Shown: positions 11,919 through 23,685, counted from the stretch's first letter. The stretch: 64,000 bases of DNA from Flabesymbios commensalis (GCA_964017125.1 OZ024903.1:84183300-84247299); one strand, 5' to 3'. Notes: a model not told the origin generated them from the letters alone. A program made the numbers and translations.

Positions 11919-12158
11919 CCCCTCAACCGCCGGTGCATCATATATTCGGGTTTTCATTTTTTATTAGCACATTAAGTACCACATTTTGAACATGTGACAA
12001 AGATAAAATGTGACACCAATCAGCAATATTTGAATACATTTAACCTCCATTTTGTCAAATCTGAATAATTTTCACTCACTTAATGTGGTGGATCGCGTCA
12101 GCGAGACACAACTTCAAGTGAGTGAAAATTCAGATTAAATAATTAGGCGGCTAAGGGG
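11919..12158 (+). mobile_element. TTAA MITE, CCGCCGGTG family (family C)
   Basis: Flanked by TTAA at 11915-11918 and 12159-12162. Ends CCCCTCAACCGCCGG and GGCGGCTAAGGGG are inverted. It matches 14161-14397 (ATATATTCGGGTT, ATTAGCACATTAAGTACCAC, AGATAAAATGTGAC) and includes the internal stem with loop GGATCGCGTCAGCGAGAC. Confidence 0.85.
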
Positions 12159-12185
12159 TTAAACAATTATGATTAATTTTCATCT

Positions 12186-12240
12186 TGACCAATCCGAAGC
12201 CAACGATATATCGTATACTGTACGAGAATACGCCCCCTGG
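12186..12240. repeat. fragment of the ACGATATATCGTA palindromic repeat
   Basis: GACCAATCCGAAGCCAACGA and TATATCGTATACTG match one arm of the palindrome at 29726-29838. Only one arm is present. Confidence 0.6.
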
Positions 12241-12554
12241 TGTATCATTCAACACGGATGTAACATATTGCGTGATGATGTGACAGGCTAAAAATAGATT
12301 ATATCACGCGTTTTTTTGTGCAAGATATTTGGTCTACTAGTTACACGACAGCTGTGATCGATATAAACCTATTCGTCCAATGACCCCAATGATGCATGCC
12401 GTTATAAGGTATTGCCACGAAAAAGATCCCAAATGTTGCTCTGTCTAAATATAGATCATTACATTTTAAAACGGTTCAAGTACCGCCTTGCTACATACTG
12501 CTCCGCTCATGTACACTGTCCTCTCACCGCGAGTTATTAGATGCAGACAATAAG

Positions 12555-12620
12555 ACAAACAGTGTTTTACTTACGTGAAGAGTAAGCAGTTGCTGCTTTC
12601 TGACTTTGCATGGCAGTACT
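12555..12620. repeat. degenerate CAGTAACTGC hairpin element
   Basis: ACAAACAGTGTTTTACTTAC is followed by AGAGTAAGCAGTTGCTGCTT, then a TTTGCATGGCAG end. Decayed copy of the family seen at 60931-60999. Confidence 0.5.
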
Positions 12621-12989
12621 TCTTGTGTGATATTGTGATCTACCTTGCAGGGCTAGCAAAACATCGAACGTGTTTTATTGATGGGCCACATACTGAGGTC
12701 CGGCATGAAATTGTTCAGCGTCTTGTGTTTGCAGGGGTGAGTTGTCGTATGGGTTTAAAAAGAATTAAAACAAATCACTATAATGTGATAAAGATATGAA
12801 AATAACCCAGAAAACAAGACACTTTGATGCTGCTTTAATTTGGAGACAGGTTGTGTACCAACGCTAAACCAACATACTACAGGGTAAACGTATATTGTAC
12901 ATGGTGTGATATTGTTCGATACAGTCCCCATTTTATGTTGTTACTTGAAGCAATAAACTGATTTGAAACAATCTTTCGAAATTATACCG

Positions 12990-13075
12990 AATGTGTGGCG
13001 CCAGGATAGCTCATTGGTACTGTGGGCGACTCTGAATCCGGGGGTAGTGGGTTTTAATCCCGCTGCAGACGATAT
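12990..13075 (+). repeat. tRNA-like (SINE-derived) fragment
   Basis: GCCAGGATAGCTCATTGGTA (A-box type) is followed 40 bp later by GTGGGTTTTAATCCC (B-box type). The T stem is good and the anticodon arm poor. More likely the head of an old SINE than a functional tRNA gene. Confidence 0.55.
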
Positions 13076-13738
13076 CATGCCTCGGTGCACAACTATGCAG
13101 TGACCCAAACTGTGTAAATTTATGGGATAACGAGACCGAAAAATACAACTGATTAGCGCCGCATTAAAAAACGTGCAAAAATAAATAAAATGACATGTCA
13201 AAACTGACTTGTAAACGGCTAAAAAGCCCCCAATAAATTATGTTATCTAATTATTACAGTGGAAAACACAAAATATGCTGCTTTGTATTTTCAAATGAGT
13301 AAAAAGCCCATACATGTAGACCATATAGGTAATATTACACTATGGTAATATTGTATTAAAATAATAGCGCAGGGAACTATTTATGATCTTTCTTCTGCCG
13401 TTTGGGCGTATAATTGACAAGTTTATATATCACCTAAAGATCCCTGCAGTCGGGCAGTAAATTGTTATTTAATCAAAGGGACGACCTTCTTACGAAAGAA
13501 CCTTGGATTTAGTATAGATGCATATTGATCGTGACAGTTGCAGTACATGTATATGTATCTATTAAATCTAAAATAAGAAGTTGGGTGTATACCTAATGTG
13601 TCGTTTAAACACTCCTGACATAGTAGCTTTTACCAAATCGTGGAACTGGAAGATACAAACAAAAGTAACTGCAAACAATTCAAGTCAACAAACACTAGTT
13701 TGCCTTCGAAGCGCAGGTCCCGTCTGTATGCACATTAA

Positions 13739-13944
13739 CCATTAAAGCGCTGAAATATGTTATTTGAACCAAGAGACCGAAGTTTTTTTTCAATAATCTT
13801 AATGTCCTAGATAGCTTTTTCCGCTTCATTTGAATACCTATGTCAGGGGCCTACGGCCATTATAAATATTTTACTCTTGCAGTGCGGGGATCGACTTTAT
13901 ACGTCAGAATCTGACGTCTTAAGTTGGTCCTCGCGCTGTAAGGG
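13739..13944 (-). mobile_element. TTAA MITE, GTCAGAATCTGAC family (family B)
   Basis: Exact TTAA at 13735-13738 and 13945-13948. Ends CATTAAAGCGCTG and GCGCTGTAAGG are inverted. The interior carries TACGTCAGAATCTGACGTCT, a perfect short palindrome typical of this family. Confidence 0.85.
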
Positions 13945-14123
13945 TTAAGTATCTTTCTTAATGACAGAATGGCAGCTTATACGACATAGCTGACATTGGT
14001 TCTTTGGTTGTCTGGAGGGCGACTTTTCCATTTCGTTACAAAGAGAAGTATTCTCATAGAAGCCATAGATGGATCCCTTTAGTGCCACACGTCTCTATTG
14101 CGGGCCGGCATCGCCTCAGTGTT

Positions 14124-14158
14124 AAAGGCTCGTATCTGCATACGAGATACGAGCCTTT
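14124..14158. repeat. perfect hairpin AAAGGCTCGTATCT
   Basis: AAAGGCTCGTATCT pairs perfectly with AGATACGAGCCTTT around GCATACG. It shares the CGTATCTGC core with hairpins at 29127 and 63555. It abuts the MITE that starts at 14161. Confidence 0.75.
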
Positions 14159-14160
14159 GA

Positions 14161-14397
14161 CCCTTTAACCGCCGGTGCCGCATATATTCGGGTTCTCATT
14201 TTTATTAGCACATTAAGTACCACATTTTAAACACGTTAAAGATAAAATGTGACATCAATCAGCTATATTTGAGAACAGTTGACCTCCAGTTTGTCAAATC
14301 TGAATAATTCTCACTCACTTGAAGTTGTGGATCGCGTCAGCGAGACACAACTTCAAGAGGGTGAAAATTCAGATTATATAATTTGACGGTTAAAGGG
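14161..14397 (+). mobile_element. TTAA MITE, CCGCCGGTG family (family C)
   Basis: TTGA at 14157-14160 and TTAA at 14398-14401 flank ends CCCTTTAACCGCCGG and GACGGTTAAAGGG. The internal hairpin CTTGAAGTTGTG / CACAACTTCAAG has loop GATCGCGTCAGCGAGA. Near-complete, with no coding capacity. Confidence 0.9.
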
Positions 14398-14651
14398 TTA
14401 ACACTTAGAGATGCCATGATCCGGGGCTTGGGCATCCAGACAGCGGCCCACATGGATCAGAGACCCCAGCAGCGGCCAGACAAATCTCCCCGTCTGAGCT
14501 CGCGGATCCCTTTATCCGTGGACACGTCACACAAGACACGGATCTGGTAGTACTGCGGACTTGCCCTTCGTGAGGTGACGCTGCGAGTACACCCGGCAGA
14601 CATGAGGTGCAGACACAGTGTTGTTGTGATGCTGGGCCGGCGTCGAATTAA

Positions 14652-14884
14652 CCCTTAAAGCGCTGATATATTTCATAGAGAGCAAATTTTTTTTTCAATT
14701 TGAAATCTTAATCATTCTATGTCTGATTTAACTCTTTCTGCTTTTTTTGAATACCTATGCTATGGGTATACGGCCAGTTCACATATTTTACGCTTTCAGT
14801 GCGAGGATCATCTTAAGACGTCAGAATCTGACGTATATTAACGTCAGATTCTGATGTTTAAAGTCGGTCCCCGCACTGAAAGGG
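14652..14884 (-). mobile_element. TTAA MITE, GTCAGAATCTGAC family (family B)
   Basis: TTAA at 14648-14651; the right flank reads TTGA (14885-14888). Ends CCCTTAAAGCGCTGA and CGCACTGAAAGGG. The GTCAGAATCTGAC palindrome occurs, followed by a second inverted GTCAGATTCTGA copy. Confidence 0.85.
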
Positions 14885-15282
14885 TTGAAATGCTACATTG
14901 ACTCTGTGTGTGCTACAATCGCTCGATATCTTAGCATTTCAGTTTTCTTTCAGAAATACCTCGGTATTTTAAAAGTGTATTCCGAAATTCAAATTCGAAA
15001 TACTTAGTATAACGCTTTAGACAGGTATTACAAAACCGAGCTTTGATAAGATAAAAGGCAAACACACAAAACTCAATCTTTAAAAGCATTTGTAGAAATT
15101 TATTAACGCTTTTATAATAATTTTCGGACAACCTGCATCTGCTGTTTATACTTACTTGAGAATGCAGTGATTCAAGGGATCCACCACTTGTCACAGTTTA
15201 TCGGACCGATAAGTTAACACCATAAAGGGTATCTTCTCGCATTATTGTTGTTTTTGATGCTGAGTGTGGTGCTCCCCTTTAA

Positions 15283-15515
15283 CCCTTAAGCCGCGAAATT
15301 AAATAATTTAAATTTTCACCCACTTGAAGTTGTGAAAATTACCCATATTTGTTAAATTTGAGACTAAACACTTGCAAATCTTGATGTTTTAACACACGTA
15401 ATAGTATAGTCGTTTTTAATCCGTTTTATTAGCCGATCAAAACACTTTTCAGTGTTTTGATCGGCTAATAAAACGGATTAAAAACGACTATAGTCGTGCT
15501 TAAGTTGCTAAAGGG
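15283..15515 (+). mobile_element. TTAA MITE, hairpin family A, rearranged copy
   Basis: TTAA at 15279-15282 and 15516-15519. Compared with the copies at 45690 and 53483, the usual CTTGAAGTTGTG hairpin is reduced to its left arm, running straight into AAAATTACCCATATTTGTT. A new perfect hairpin of about 40 bp per arm surrounds TTTC near 15450; its arms contain TTTTTAATCCGTTTTATTAG and the reverse complement. Confidence 0.85.
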
Positions 15516-15819
15516 TTAAGGCACTGGGTTGATGTTATTAGCCATAGTGATAGATGAGGCAATGTGCATCAGATTACGGTAATCCATGGACTGTACTGGC
15601 GAAATCCCCCGAAACCCAGCAGCGCACCGCAACCACCATCAGCATGTCAGACGAGTATTATATTATACAGCAATTCATATATCAACGAAATGACCGGTGA
15701 GGATCAGCTCATTCTGTTAGGTGATGTAGTATAGCCGTGAGAAGTAGGGATAGGGTGACATATTTCCGCACAAATAGGTTTTGAATAAATTGTAAACTTA
15801 TTAATGCTTTCCACTAATC

Positions 15820-15870
15820 TGCAAACAGCAGTAACTGCGTACTTTTCAAGTTACTGTTGCTTGCTTTTCT
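15820..15870. repeat. degenerate CAGTAACTGC hairpin element
   Basis: GCAAACAGCAGTAACTGCGT and ACTTTTCAAGTTACTGTTGC: left arm intact, right arm shortened. Confidence 0.6.
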
Positions 15871-17637
15871 GAGACTATGTTAGAAAAGATCTTTTCAGTC
15901 CTTTAAATTATTCTTCAATTTAAACTTGACGTGATTAATCTGTAATCGACGCATTAAAATAAGTATAAAATTTAAATTATTATTATATTATAAAATACTT
16001 ATAAAATAATTATTTTACCCATATACAACATAGGTATAACAGGTACGTGCGCAATTAAATGTGCCTAAATTTAGTATGTTTCTATTCTATTCACAAGTTA
16101 AACTTCGAAACAAGATTGGCCTCCGATTTAAATCTGAATAATTGTAATCTAAGGCTTCTGCTCTGTAAGGCCTGAAGGCAGTATCGGCTTACTTGTGAAG
16201 TAAGCATATCAACTTTTTTAGCTTTCCAGAGCAGTTTTGATCCATGTTTAAATTCTGGCAATAATATACTATGATTTACCTGCTCTTTCCCTAAATTCTA
16301 AATATCTTACAAAGGCTTAAATTCTGCTGTCAATGCTTGTCTATTCTGACCGATTATTTATGAGACATCGTAAAAATAATATTGAAATAATATATCCAGT
16401 TGACTACTCGAATTATGCGAATAATACGAGGTCGTTGCATATAGAATCATTATAAGTTCACAAACTTCAGAAATACGTATTGCATTTGGTTTAGATGGGT
16501 GGTGGTATGCACCCCTTAGGTTTAGCAAATTATAAAAACAAATGAAAAAATATTAATTCCGAAAATAGATATTATTCTTATATAACTTGTTTTATTTTTA
16601 TCCACTGCTGGTACTTTTTTATATTTTCTATTTTGTAGGATCAGTATTATTAAAAAGGCCATTAGTCAGCCATTTGTCAAGATGGCCGCCAAATATCTTG
16701 TGGAGGCGTTATATTTAAAACCGAGATTGTATTATCGGTATCTGTGTTTAGTCCCGGCATATATAATATGTGGGACCATGGTTCGACACCTCGGCCACGC
16801 TCATACATTAGCCTATATATATTGCCAATAAGTGTACCGTTAGATCCATCGTATCAACGCCAAAAGGTTTCTAACCATTAAACTACCGCAGAGCTCCTAT
16901 GGATAAACTATGGTGGGACATTCACGTGTGGATTCAGATAGGTCCATGTTTCTCTTCCACTTCCTTAGCTTTTGCATTATCCAATCTGGTAGTACTGTAC
17001 ATAATATTCATGCTGAAAAGCCATTGTAGCTTTTTGTCAATAACTTACATGTATTGATTGAACCGGATGGTGAAATGCACTGCAAGGCATAGGCAAGTAC
17101 AATATCCATCATTTCTCTGGTAGTATCGATTTTCTGAAATGCTATATGCCCATAATGCATAGGAATTGTAAATTGTACCACACGATTTTAGGAAAAAACA
17201 CTAATTATGAACCAATTAACCCTGTAATCACGATGTCCTATGATCGATGATTATCATGTACGGCTTTGATGAATAAATCAAATATGTCTCGCTCACTCTT
17301 ATCTACCGGGGTCACCCACAACATGTGAGTGAAATTATTTTAAATTGGCATAACTTTAAACCAAACAACTGTATTTTTTGCAGATTAAACACACATTTCA
17401 TTCTCAATGACCATGGTTTGGTGTATGAATTGAAATTGATTGCCAAAACATGGCCATAGTGTCCGCAGATGGTGAAAAGGATGTATTCCAGTACATTGTG
17501 GTCTATGGATGGAGGTAATCTGGAGCACAATTCCCACCGTCTATCATGCTGTGCAATTGTTCGCCCAAATGACTTGGTCAAATTGAAATAACCTAGCGTC
17601 TTAATCATTCCCTTCACTTGAGCAACATCGAGTGTGA
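15871..17637 (+). other. intron 1, segment d
   Basis: AT-rich non-coding sequence. Around 15950-16020 is a low-complexity TTATTATATTATAAAATACT tract. The 115-residue reverse frame at 17312-17659 has no family resemblance and partly overlaps a repeat. Confidence 0.45.
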
Positions 17638-17744
17638 CCCAGCAAACACGATACATCAAACCAATGTTGTTTTAATGCTGGGCCAACGTCGCAGACTGTG
17701 GGCCAAGATTGAAACAACATTGGTTTAATGCAATGTGTTTTATG
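17638..17744. mobile_element. palindromic element (CCCAGC family), copy 4
   Basis: CCCAGCAAACACGATACATC starts it. Arms AATGTTGTTTTAATGCTGGG and the near-complementary GGCCAAGATTGAAACAACAT surround a GTCGCAGAC centre. Confidence 0.8.
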
Positions 17745-17761
17745 GAATCGGCTCTGTGATG

Positions 17762-17826
17762 AAAAGGCTAACAGCAGTACAGCTTACTTGAAAAGTAAGC
17801 TGTTACTGTTGTTTGCCTTTCGCACG
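17762..17826. repeat. CAGTAACTGC hairpin element
   Basis: AGCTTACTTGAAAAGTAAGC forms the tip. AACAGCAGTA and TACTGTTGTTTGCC form the base, ending in the TTTCGCACG border also seen at 60931-60999. Confidence 0.75.
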
Positions 17827-18366
17827 ACAGAGCTGAAGCCTGTCGATGAGCTGATCTCCTGTGGGAAATATAAACTGTGAGGGGCCTTCGAGACATTGTG
17901 GTGACCGAGTAAATGATGTCGTGTATAAAACAGAAACCACTTTCTGTGGAGAATTTGACAGTCGTATATATAACTTAAATCAAGGTTCATTATGTATGTT
18001 ACAGTAGATATGAACATGTCGAGACGTTCTCCAACACGCCCATAAATGTACGCACACGACCCAAATAGTAATGCACTGTATTACATCTGAGCTCATCAAC
18101 GTGGTCATCTAATATTGATTTGGTTTACATTGTCATGCTAATCTAAATGCCAGTGACTGTTTACTTAACACATGAGCAGTTAGTGCGTTTTGGTTTTACG
18201 TGGCAGCGCAGTAAATGTACTCGTCGAACTTTATGTGTACGATTCATCATCGACCCGGGTGACAGTATGTTTAGGATTTATCTGTAAAATACAAACTTTT
18301 TATCACTGTTTTTTAATCACTATTAGCTGTTCGAGTTGGGTCTTGTGATCTTCATTTCTAGAGTGA

Positions 18367-18440
18367 TCATTCACCAGGAGAACTCAATGGTATCCCGCTC
18401 GCCGAGCTCTGGGGTACCGGGTTAGAATCTCGCCGTGATT
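18367..18440 (+). repeat. tRNA-like (SINE-derived) fragment
   Basis: AACTCAATGGTATCCCGC and CCGGGTTAGAATCTCGCC are A- and B-box-like at tRNA spacing. No clean cloverleaf; treated as a SINE remnant. Confidence 0.45.
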
Positions 18441-19150
18441 TGCATTCTTTCTCCTTTCCACAAATGTATAAAAAAAATTACATTAGCTGTTCAAATACAT
18501 GTGATGAAAATTACGATAAAGCGACAATATAAGAACCGATATAACACGTCATTTTGTCTCGGGGTGTTGCTGGCTATGATGTGCTCATGCTGTAGGCCTG
18601 TGCTCACCAGGTGTTCTCTTATCTGCTGGCATTAAATTGTCAAAATAATTTCGACTATATAGCTCATTTAAAATTTTAAACACTCACGAAAGTCATATTA
18701 GTCGATTTTGTTGTTGTGTCTACTAGGCCAAGTTCTGAATAGGAGATATCACATACTGGTTATTTGTTTATAATTTCGGGTTGCAAATACACGATACTAC
18801 ATTGGCGATTGCTTTATAGATTATAAGGACCGACCTCATATAGTAAAGGTGCAAAGCTAAAGGTTCAGTTTTATAGTCTGATATCAAATCTGAAGACTTA
18901 TCAGCCGACTTTGCAATTCAGTACCTGTTTGTTCGTGTACCATTGTAACTCCACGGAGAGCATACAGTCCTGCAGCCATTTCGGCGCGTTGAACCTCTCA
19001 TACAGCTTGCCATCTCTGTCTTGTCAGGTACTCCTTTACAAGTGAAGCACGTGAGGGTGAAATGCCTTGCCCAAGGACACTGACATCGAAAAAGTGTTCC
19101 AACGTTTAGAGGGGAGAAATATAATATATTTATCTAAAAACCTGCCCCAA
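18441..19150 (+). other. intron 1, segment e
   Basis: No exon or repeat recognised. Confidence 0.4.
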
Positions 19151-19230
19151 GTGGGCTTTAAACCCGCACGCCAGGAAGCGACAATTGCAAAGCGCCACGC
19201 TCTAACCATTGTGCAACGTCCCTCTCACGT
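19150..19230 (-). repeat. tRNA-like (SINE-derived) fragment
   Basis: On the minus strand GTTGCACAATGGTTAGAGCG (A-box type) and CGGGTTTAAAGCCCAC (B-box type) occur at tRNA spacing. The anticodon arm is irregular, so this is probably an old SINE head. Confidence 0.55.
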
Positions 19231-19294
19231 AATTGGCTGACACAGTATTTTCTAGTGGCACACCTAAAACTAAAAATGTCACAATTGAAATTTC

Positions 19295-19395
19295 TATTCA
19301 CTTGAAGTTGGGTTCCGATGACACGATGCGCAACAACATCAAGTGAACGAAAATTATTCAGATTTACGGGACTGGAGGCGAAATATGTTAAAATG
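19295..19395. repeat. decayed hairpin of the CTTGAAGTTG type
   Basis: TATTCACTTGAAGTTGGGTT and CAACAACATCAAGTGAACGA form an imperfect stem like those inside the TTAA MITEs. The flanks (TTCAGATTTACGGGACTGGAGG) suggest a decayed element, without clear ends. Confidence 0.5.
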
Positions 19396-19577
19396 CTGCT
19401 GATGAAACACATGTCCCCTATATCTAGGCGCTATTTATTATGCCTTAATCAAAATGATGGTAGACGTGATTGCTGCTCAAAATTTAATTAAGGGTTTAAA
19501 ATAAATGTATTTATGCACGCCACGTACTGATGAATTGTTTTAACCTTTAAACATGCTAATCACTTAGGCGGTTTGAG

Positions 19578-19905
19578 CCTTTTTAGCTCCCGCCGTCACC
19601 GTCGGTGAGACGGAGGGAGCTATGGATTCCGCCTCCGTTCTGTTTTTTACCTCTTCTTTTGCCTATAACTTTGCAAGAAAATAAGCTAGGATAACAATTT
19701 TTGGTATGTAGGCTACTTCCAGGTGGATAATAGACAGGTTAAAATATTTTTAATCGAAATTCAATATGCAAGGTCACAGAGGAGAAAATGATGATGTTAC
19801 GGCGTTGTGCCGTTGGGCCGTCCGTGAACATTTCGTTTCCGGAGCATATCTCTAAAAGGACTTGTCTGATTATCTTCAAATTTTACACACAACACCTCTA
19901 GGGGG
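19578..19905. repeat. interspersed repeat with AGCTCCCGCCGTC start
   Basis: The start TTAGCTCCCGCCGTCACCG includes a short inverted match GAGGGAGCTA. Further on are TGCCTATAACTTTGCAAG and CCGTCCGTGAACATTTCG, and a related CATTTTCGTTTCCGG block occurs near 60425. No coding content; class unknown. Confidence 0.5.
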
Positions 19906-19914
19906 TCTAGTTGT

Positions 19915-20100
19915 GCCTCCGTGACCGAGAGGTAGCGTGCTCGGCCTCAGACCGCCAGGGCTCGAATTTCGAATCCTGTGTTCGGGGGACAGTGTCATCT
20001 CATTCATCTCACCATCCTCAGGAGGTTCTCCTGGCCCAGTTTAGCCTATATGTGCACAAAGGTGGCCTAAAGCCCGATTCATTTCATTTCATTTCATTTA
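19915..20100 (+). mobile_element. SINE, second monomer and tail
   Basis: It starts GCCTCCGTGACCGAGAGGTA, contains GGCTCGAATTTCGAATCC, and ends with the tail GCCCGATTCATTTCATTTC. 5'-truncated relative to 5304-5614. Its (ATTTC)n tail runs into a 144-bp tandem array. Confidence 0.85.
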
Positions 20101-20825
20101 CTATAAAGCAAAATGTTTTCGGGGGAGAATGCACCCTAAATTTTTTTAACTTACGAATTTAAAATGGCCGACAATCAGCATTATTTACCTCGATAGGCCT
20201 GATATCAGGTAAACCGTGCTAGATAGCTAGACCATTACCATAAAACAAAATGTGAGATTTCAGGAGAGGATGCATCTTGAAAAAATTGACTTTTTCAAAT
20301 TTAAAATGGCCGCCTATCGGCCAATTATTCACTTTCACATGGCCGTTATTTGGTAAACCGTACTAGATTGCTAGACCATTACTATAAAACAAAATTTGAG
20401 ATTTCAGGAGAGGATGCATTTTAAAAAATTTCGACTTGATCAAATTCAAAATGGCTGCCTTTAGGCCATTATTCACTTTTACATGGCCGCTATCTGGTAA
20501 ACCGTGCTAGATGGCTAGACCATTACTATAAAACAAAATGTGAGATTTCAGGAGAGGATGCATCTTGAAAAATTTAGACTCGATCAAACTCAAAATGGCC
20601 GCCTATCGGCCATTATTTACTTTCACATGCCCAATATTTTTGCAAACTGTGTTAGATGGTATTCCATTACTATAAAACAAAATGTGAGGTTTCGGGGGAC
20701 GATGCACCCTGAAATTTTTTAGCTAGTCTATCGAATTCAAAATGACCGTAAATCAGCCATTATTTACCTCGATTGGCCTGATATCGGGTAAAACGTGCCA
20801 GATAGGTAGACCATTACCAGATTAC
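20101..20825 (+). repeat. tandem array, about 144-bp unit, five copies
   Basis: TAAARCAAAATGT-like motifs start at 20103, 20241, 20385, 20529 and 20672 (spacings 138, 144, 144, 143). Each unit carries GAGATTTCAGGAG, a TTCAAAATGGCCG core and GGTAAACCGTGCTAGA. Copies are about 80-90 percent alike by eye. Frames inside are not conserved between units. Confidence 0.9.
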
Positions 20826-21064
20826 TGGGATACTGATTAGGATCATTAATTTCAATGGAGGTTTGCAATCTCTGACTGACTGTCTAGTTCTTATCTTCCT
20901 CTTAGACCGAGTCTCTTAGACCTAGTTGTCTTGCGTCTTGATTTTTGACCTAGCCTAGGACTACATCAATAACCCTACACAAAATTGCTTAAATCAAATT
21001 CTAATTCGGAGCGGGAGCTCCTGGACTTATGTAGTCTTGTTACTTTTTAATTTAGCCTTTTTAA

Positions 21065-21290
21065 CCCTTTCAAGCCTTAATTTACAATTTTCATCTTCAT
21101 CCACTACAAGACGACTTGTAGTGGATGAAGATGATTTGATGTGGTTTAAAAATTAAAGAAAATTGCCATGAGTTGGTAACTAAACCAATTTCATGGGAAT
21201 TTTCGTTCTAAAACCCTTTGTTGTAGGTAAATTAGGTCTGTTTTCAGAGATGTAAAATGATGCTTTAATGCATCGTGAGGGCTTAGCGCC
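21065..21290 (+). mobile_element. TTAA MITE, CACTACAAG hairpin family (family D), copy 1
   Basis: TTAA at 21061-21064, start CCCTTTCAAGCC, internal hairpin CATCCACTACAAG/CTTGTAGTGGATG with an almost absent loop, and a 3' part GATGCTTTAATGCATCGTGA. The right boundary is TCAA at 21291-21294, shared with the next copy. Confidence 0.85.
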
Positions 21291-21294
21291 TCAA

Positions 21295-21537
21295 CCCTTT
21301 CAAGCCTGACTTTACATTTACATTTTCATCCACTACAAGCCGCGAATTGCTGTCGCAATTCCCGACTTGTAGTGGATGAAAATGACTTAAAGTGGGTGGC
21401 AGCTTAAAGAAAATTACCATGTATTGGTAAAACAGTTTCATGGAAATTTTCTTTCTAAAACCGTCAGCTGTGGGAAAATTAAATATGTTCACAGAGATCT
21501 GAAATGATGCTTTAATGCATCGTGAGGGATTAAAGGG
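21295..21537 (+). mobile_element. TTAA MITE, CACTACAAG hairpin family (family D), copy 2
   Basis: Directly follows copy 1 across TCAA and ends at TTAA 21538-21541. Here the hairpin loop is long and itself palindromic (GAATTGC...GCAATTC). Ends CCCTTTCAAGCC and GGATTAAAGGG. Confidence 0.88.
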
Positions 21538-21541
21538 TTAA

Positions 21542-22449
21542 GGGTTATTGTGGGATATTTCTATTGTGGTGAATATTGACTATTTATTAAATCGATTTCA
21601 AATGTGGATCTCAGTGTTGCAGAATAAACTCGTCTTATAATTGAGCTGTTAATAGTAGATGACTTGCAATCAAGCGAAGACCGTGAAAATCATACAGGCG
21701 TAATGATGAGGATATTTGTATCATGTCTTCAGCAGTCATTATTGTCTGGTGTTATTAGATGGCAATTTGACTACATTGTCGTTCTTGCTTTTTATAGACC
21801 CTTGTGTGTATGGATACCACCATGGCATGTGGTGAAATTAAATACTTCAATATTTTAAATTAGATATATTATACAGCGGTATATTTTCACAAGTCTGTTA
21901 TTGAAAATCCTTACCAGCAGCTGAATAGACGAAAAGCTTATTTGCCTACTGTTATTAATCATCAATCTAGAAGATAACCCAATTGACAGTAGGCTGTACG
22001 ATGCAATAGAAACTGGTAAGAGAGACCTCGGTAAAATAAAAGAAACAGTCCCAATGCTTCCATCATCTCATTTATCTGCTCTGTTTTAATCTGCTCTGTT
22101 TTAGTATGCTGTCCCAAGAAATAGGATTTTGATTCGGAAACCCTTTCTTTTTTCGAGAAAAGCATTGTTAAATCATCTGTGTATAACCATGATAACACGA
22201 TAAATAATAGTAATTTCCATATAATAGTTTGCACAGCAACATTGTTTCGTTTGTAGGCCTATTAATTAATCAATCACAATATTGTTTGGAAGCACTTTCT
22301 TTGTTTCGTTGTCAGACTAAATGTATGAATTAGTCGACTAAGATAGTTTAAGTATTATAATACTTAAATATTTAAAAATACACATCATGGCCTGTGTACC
22401 GTACAACTCAGGATCTACTATAAACAAATATCACGACCTGTCGTGCACG
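21542..22449 (+). other. intron 1, segment f
   Basis: No exon or defined repeat found. Confidence 0.4.
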
Positions 22450-22565
22450 CCCAGATACCTGGCAAACTCAAGACGTTCACCTAATGCTGGGTTAATATTG
22501 GGCCAGTGTCGCAGACGGTGGCCCAACATTAACCCAGCATTGGTCAGCTTCTTATTTTTGCTTGG
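22450..22565. mobile_element. palindromic element (CCCAGC family), copy 5
   Basis: CCCAGATACCTGGCAAACTC, then arms AATGCTGGGTTAATATTGGG and GCCCAACATTAACCCAGCAT around GTCGCAGAC. The arm sequence GGGTTAAT differs from other copies and is complementary within this one. Confidence 0.8.
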
Positions 22566-23565
22566 AGATACGTTGTAGTCTATGTACACATAACTTGACA
22601 TGTATATGTCTGCGTGCCACAATACAACAATAACCAAGGTCAACACGGCAACACAAACGTGGATTCACGTGCTATGGCCTATGAACATGATGAAGAAGTA
22701 GAGAAAAGAATAAATCTTTGGTCCTATCAATTCTCGGTCGCTGGCCCTGCATTGTACTGTGACACTATTTTTTTAAAGTACCAGGAACTGTCATTTTCAA
22801 AAGTCATCTAAACTCTGAACTTGTAAATTGTTTAGTGGTTGGCTAATTTGGTGTGAGTGACATCCATTTGGAAACACTTCATTTTCTTAATTCTACATTA
22901 ACACTGGATATGGTGCATTCTAAATGATTATGAATATGATTGTTGTGAAGGATTGCAAAACAAACTGGTCTTGTGAGTTTACGAAATACCGCGCCTCAGA
23001 GCTGGATTATTTTGATAAATCAAGCATGACAATTCTGTGAAACGCAGTGACGTCACTCGGTGAAAACAAGGTTAGATAAGACCCCCTAACACACTTCATT
23101 GTATTAGCCAGCTCGTTAAAAACAAAGTAGGTCAAGGTCATTGAGTTGATGGCTTTAGTTTACGTATTTAGTACAATCTCGTTTCTTGTTCACTTCATTT
23201 ATCGTTCTTTTTATTGAAACATGTGAAATATGTTGAAATTTACAAAATGGGAACTCATTTGGGACTCTGCAACGGATATTTTCATGTTTCTATAATATTG
23301 ATAATCTTCAGCATGCAGTGATTTCAAAAGCCGATGTAGCAAAAAGTAATAGATCAATTGAGTTATTTCCTGGCAACAAAGCGATCCTGGTTTCGCTACA
23401 CGCCTCCTTGAATGAATGGGCAGATATTGTGGGTCAGCAGCTAGGATGGGGGGGGGGGGGTTGTCAGAAAGTGACGTTATGTACGACAAATTTATCTCGT
23501 TATGAATGATGACGCCGTAGTCCATCCATGTTACCTGCGCGTCGATCGTCTATGTAGGCAGAAAT
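22566..23565 (+). other. intron 1, segment g
   Basis: Unique-looking AT-rich DNA with a run of 13 G at 23448-23460. No exon recognised. Confidence 0.4.
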
Positions 23566-23685
23566 GCACCGAAAGAGTAAAATATTTATAATGGACGTAG
23601 ACTCGTAACATGTACAATAGGTATTCAAATGGTGATCAAATTGGAAAAACCCTCTAGTCTTTTGGTTTGTAAAAAGTATTTGCTG
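23566..23685 (+). mobile_element. fragment of TTAA MITE family B
   Basis: CGAAAGAGTAAAATATTTAT, GTAGACTCGTAACATG and TAGGTATTCAAATGG match the 3' two thirds of family B. The left end is missing and the right end indistinct. Confidence 0.65.

Noticed and set aside
9833-19230. Possible functional tRNA genes (9833, 12990, 18367, 19150 minus)
   Set aside because: A- and B-box-like motifs exist, but none folds into a full cloverleaf with matched acceptor and anticodon stems; better read as SINE heads.
23448-23460. Run of 13 G as a quadruplex or regulatory site
   Set aside because: A single mononucleotide run with no further G tracts nearby; prone to sequencing length error and without other support.
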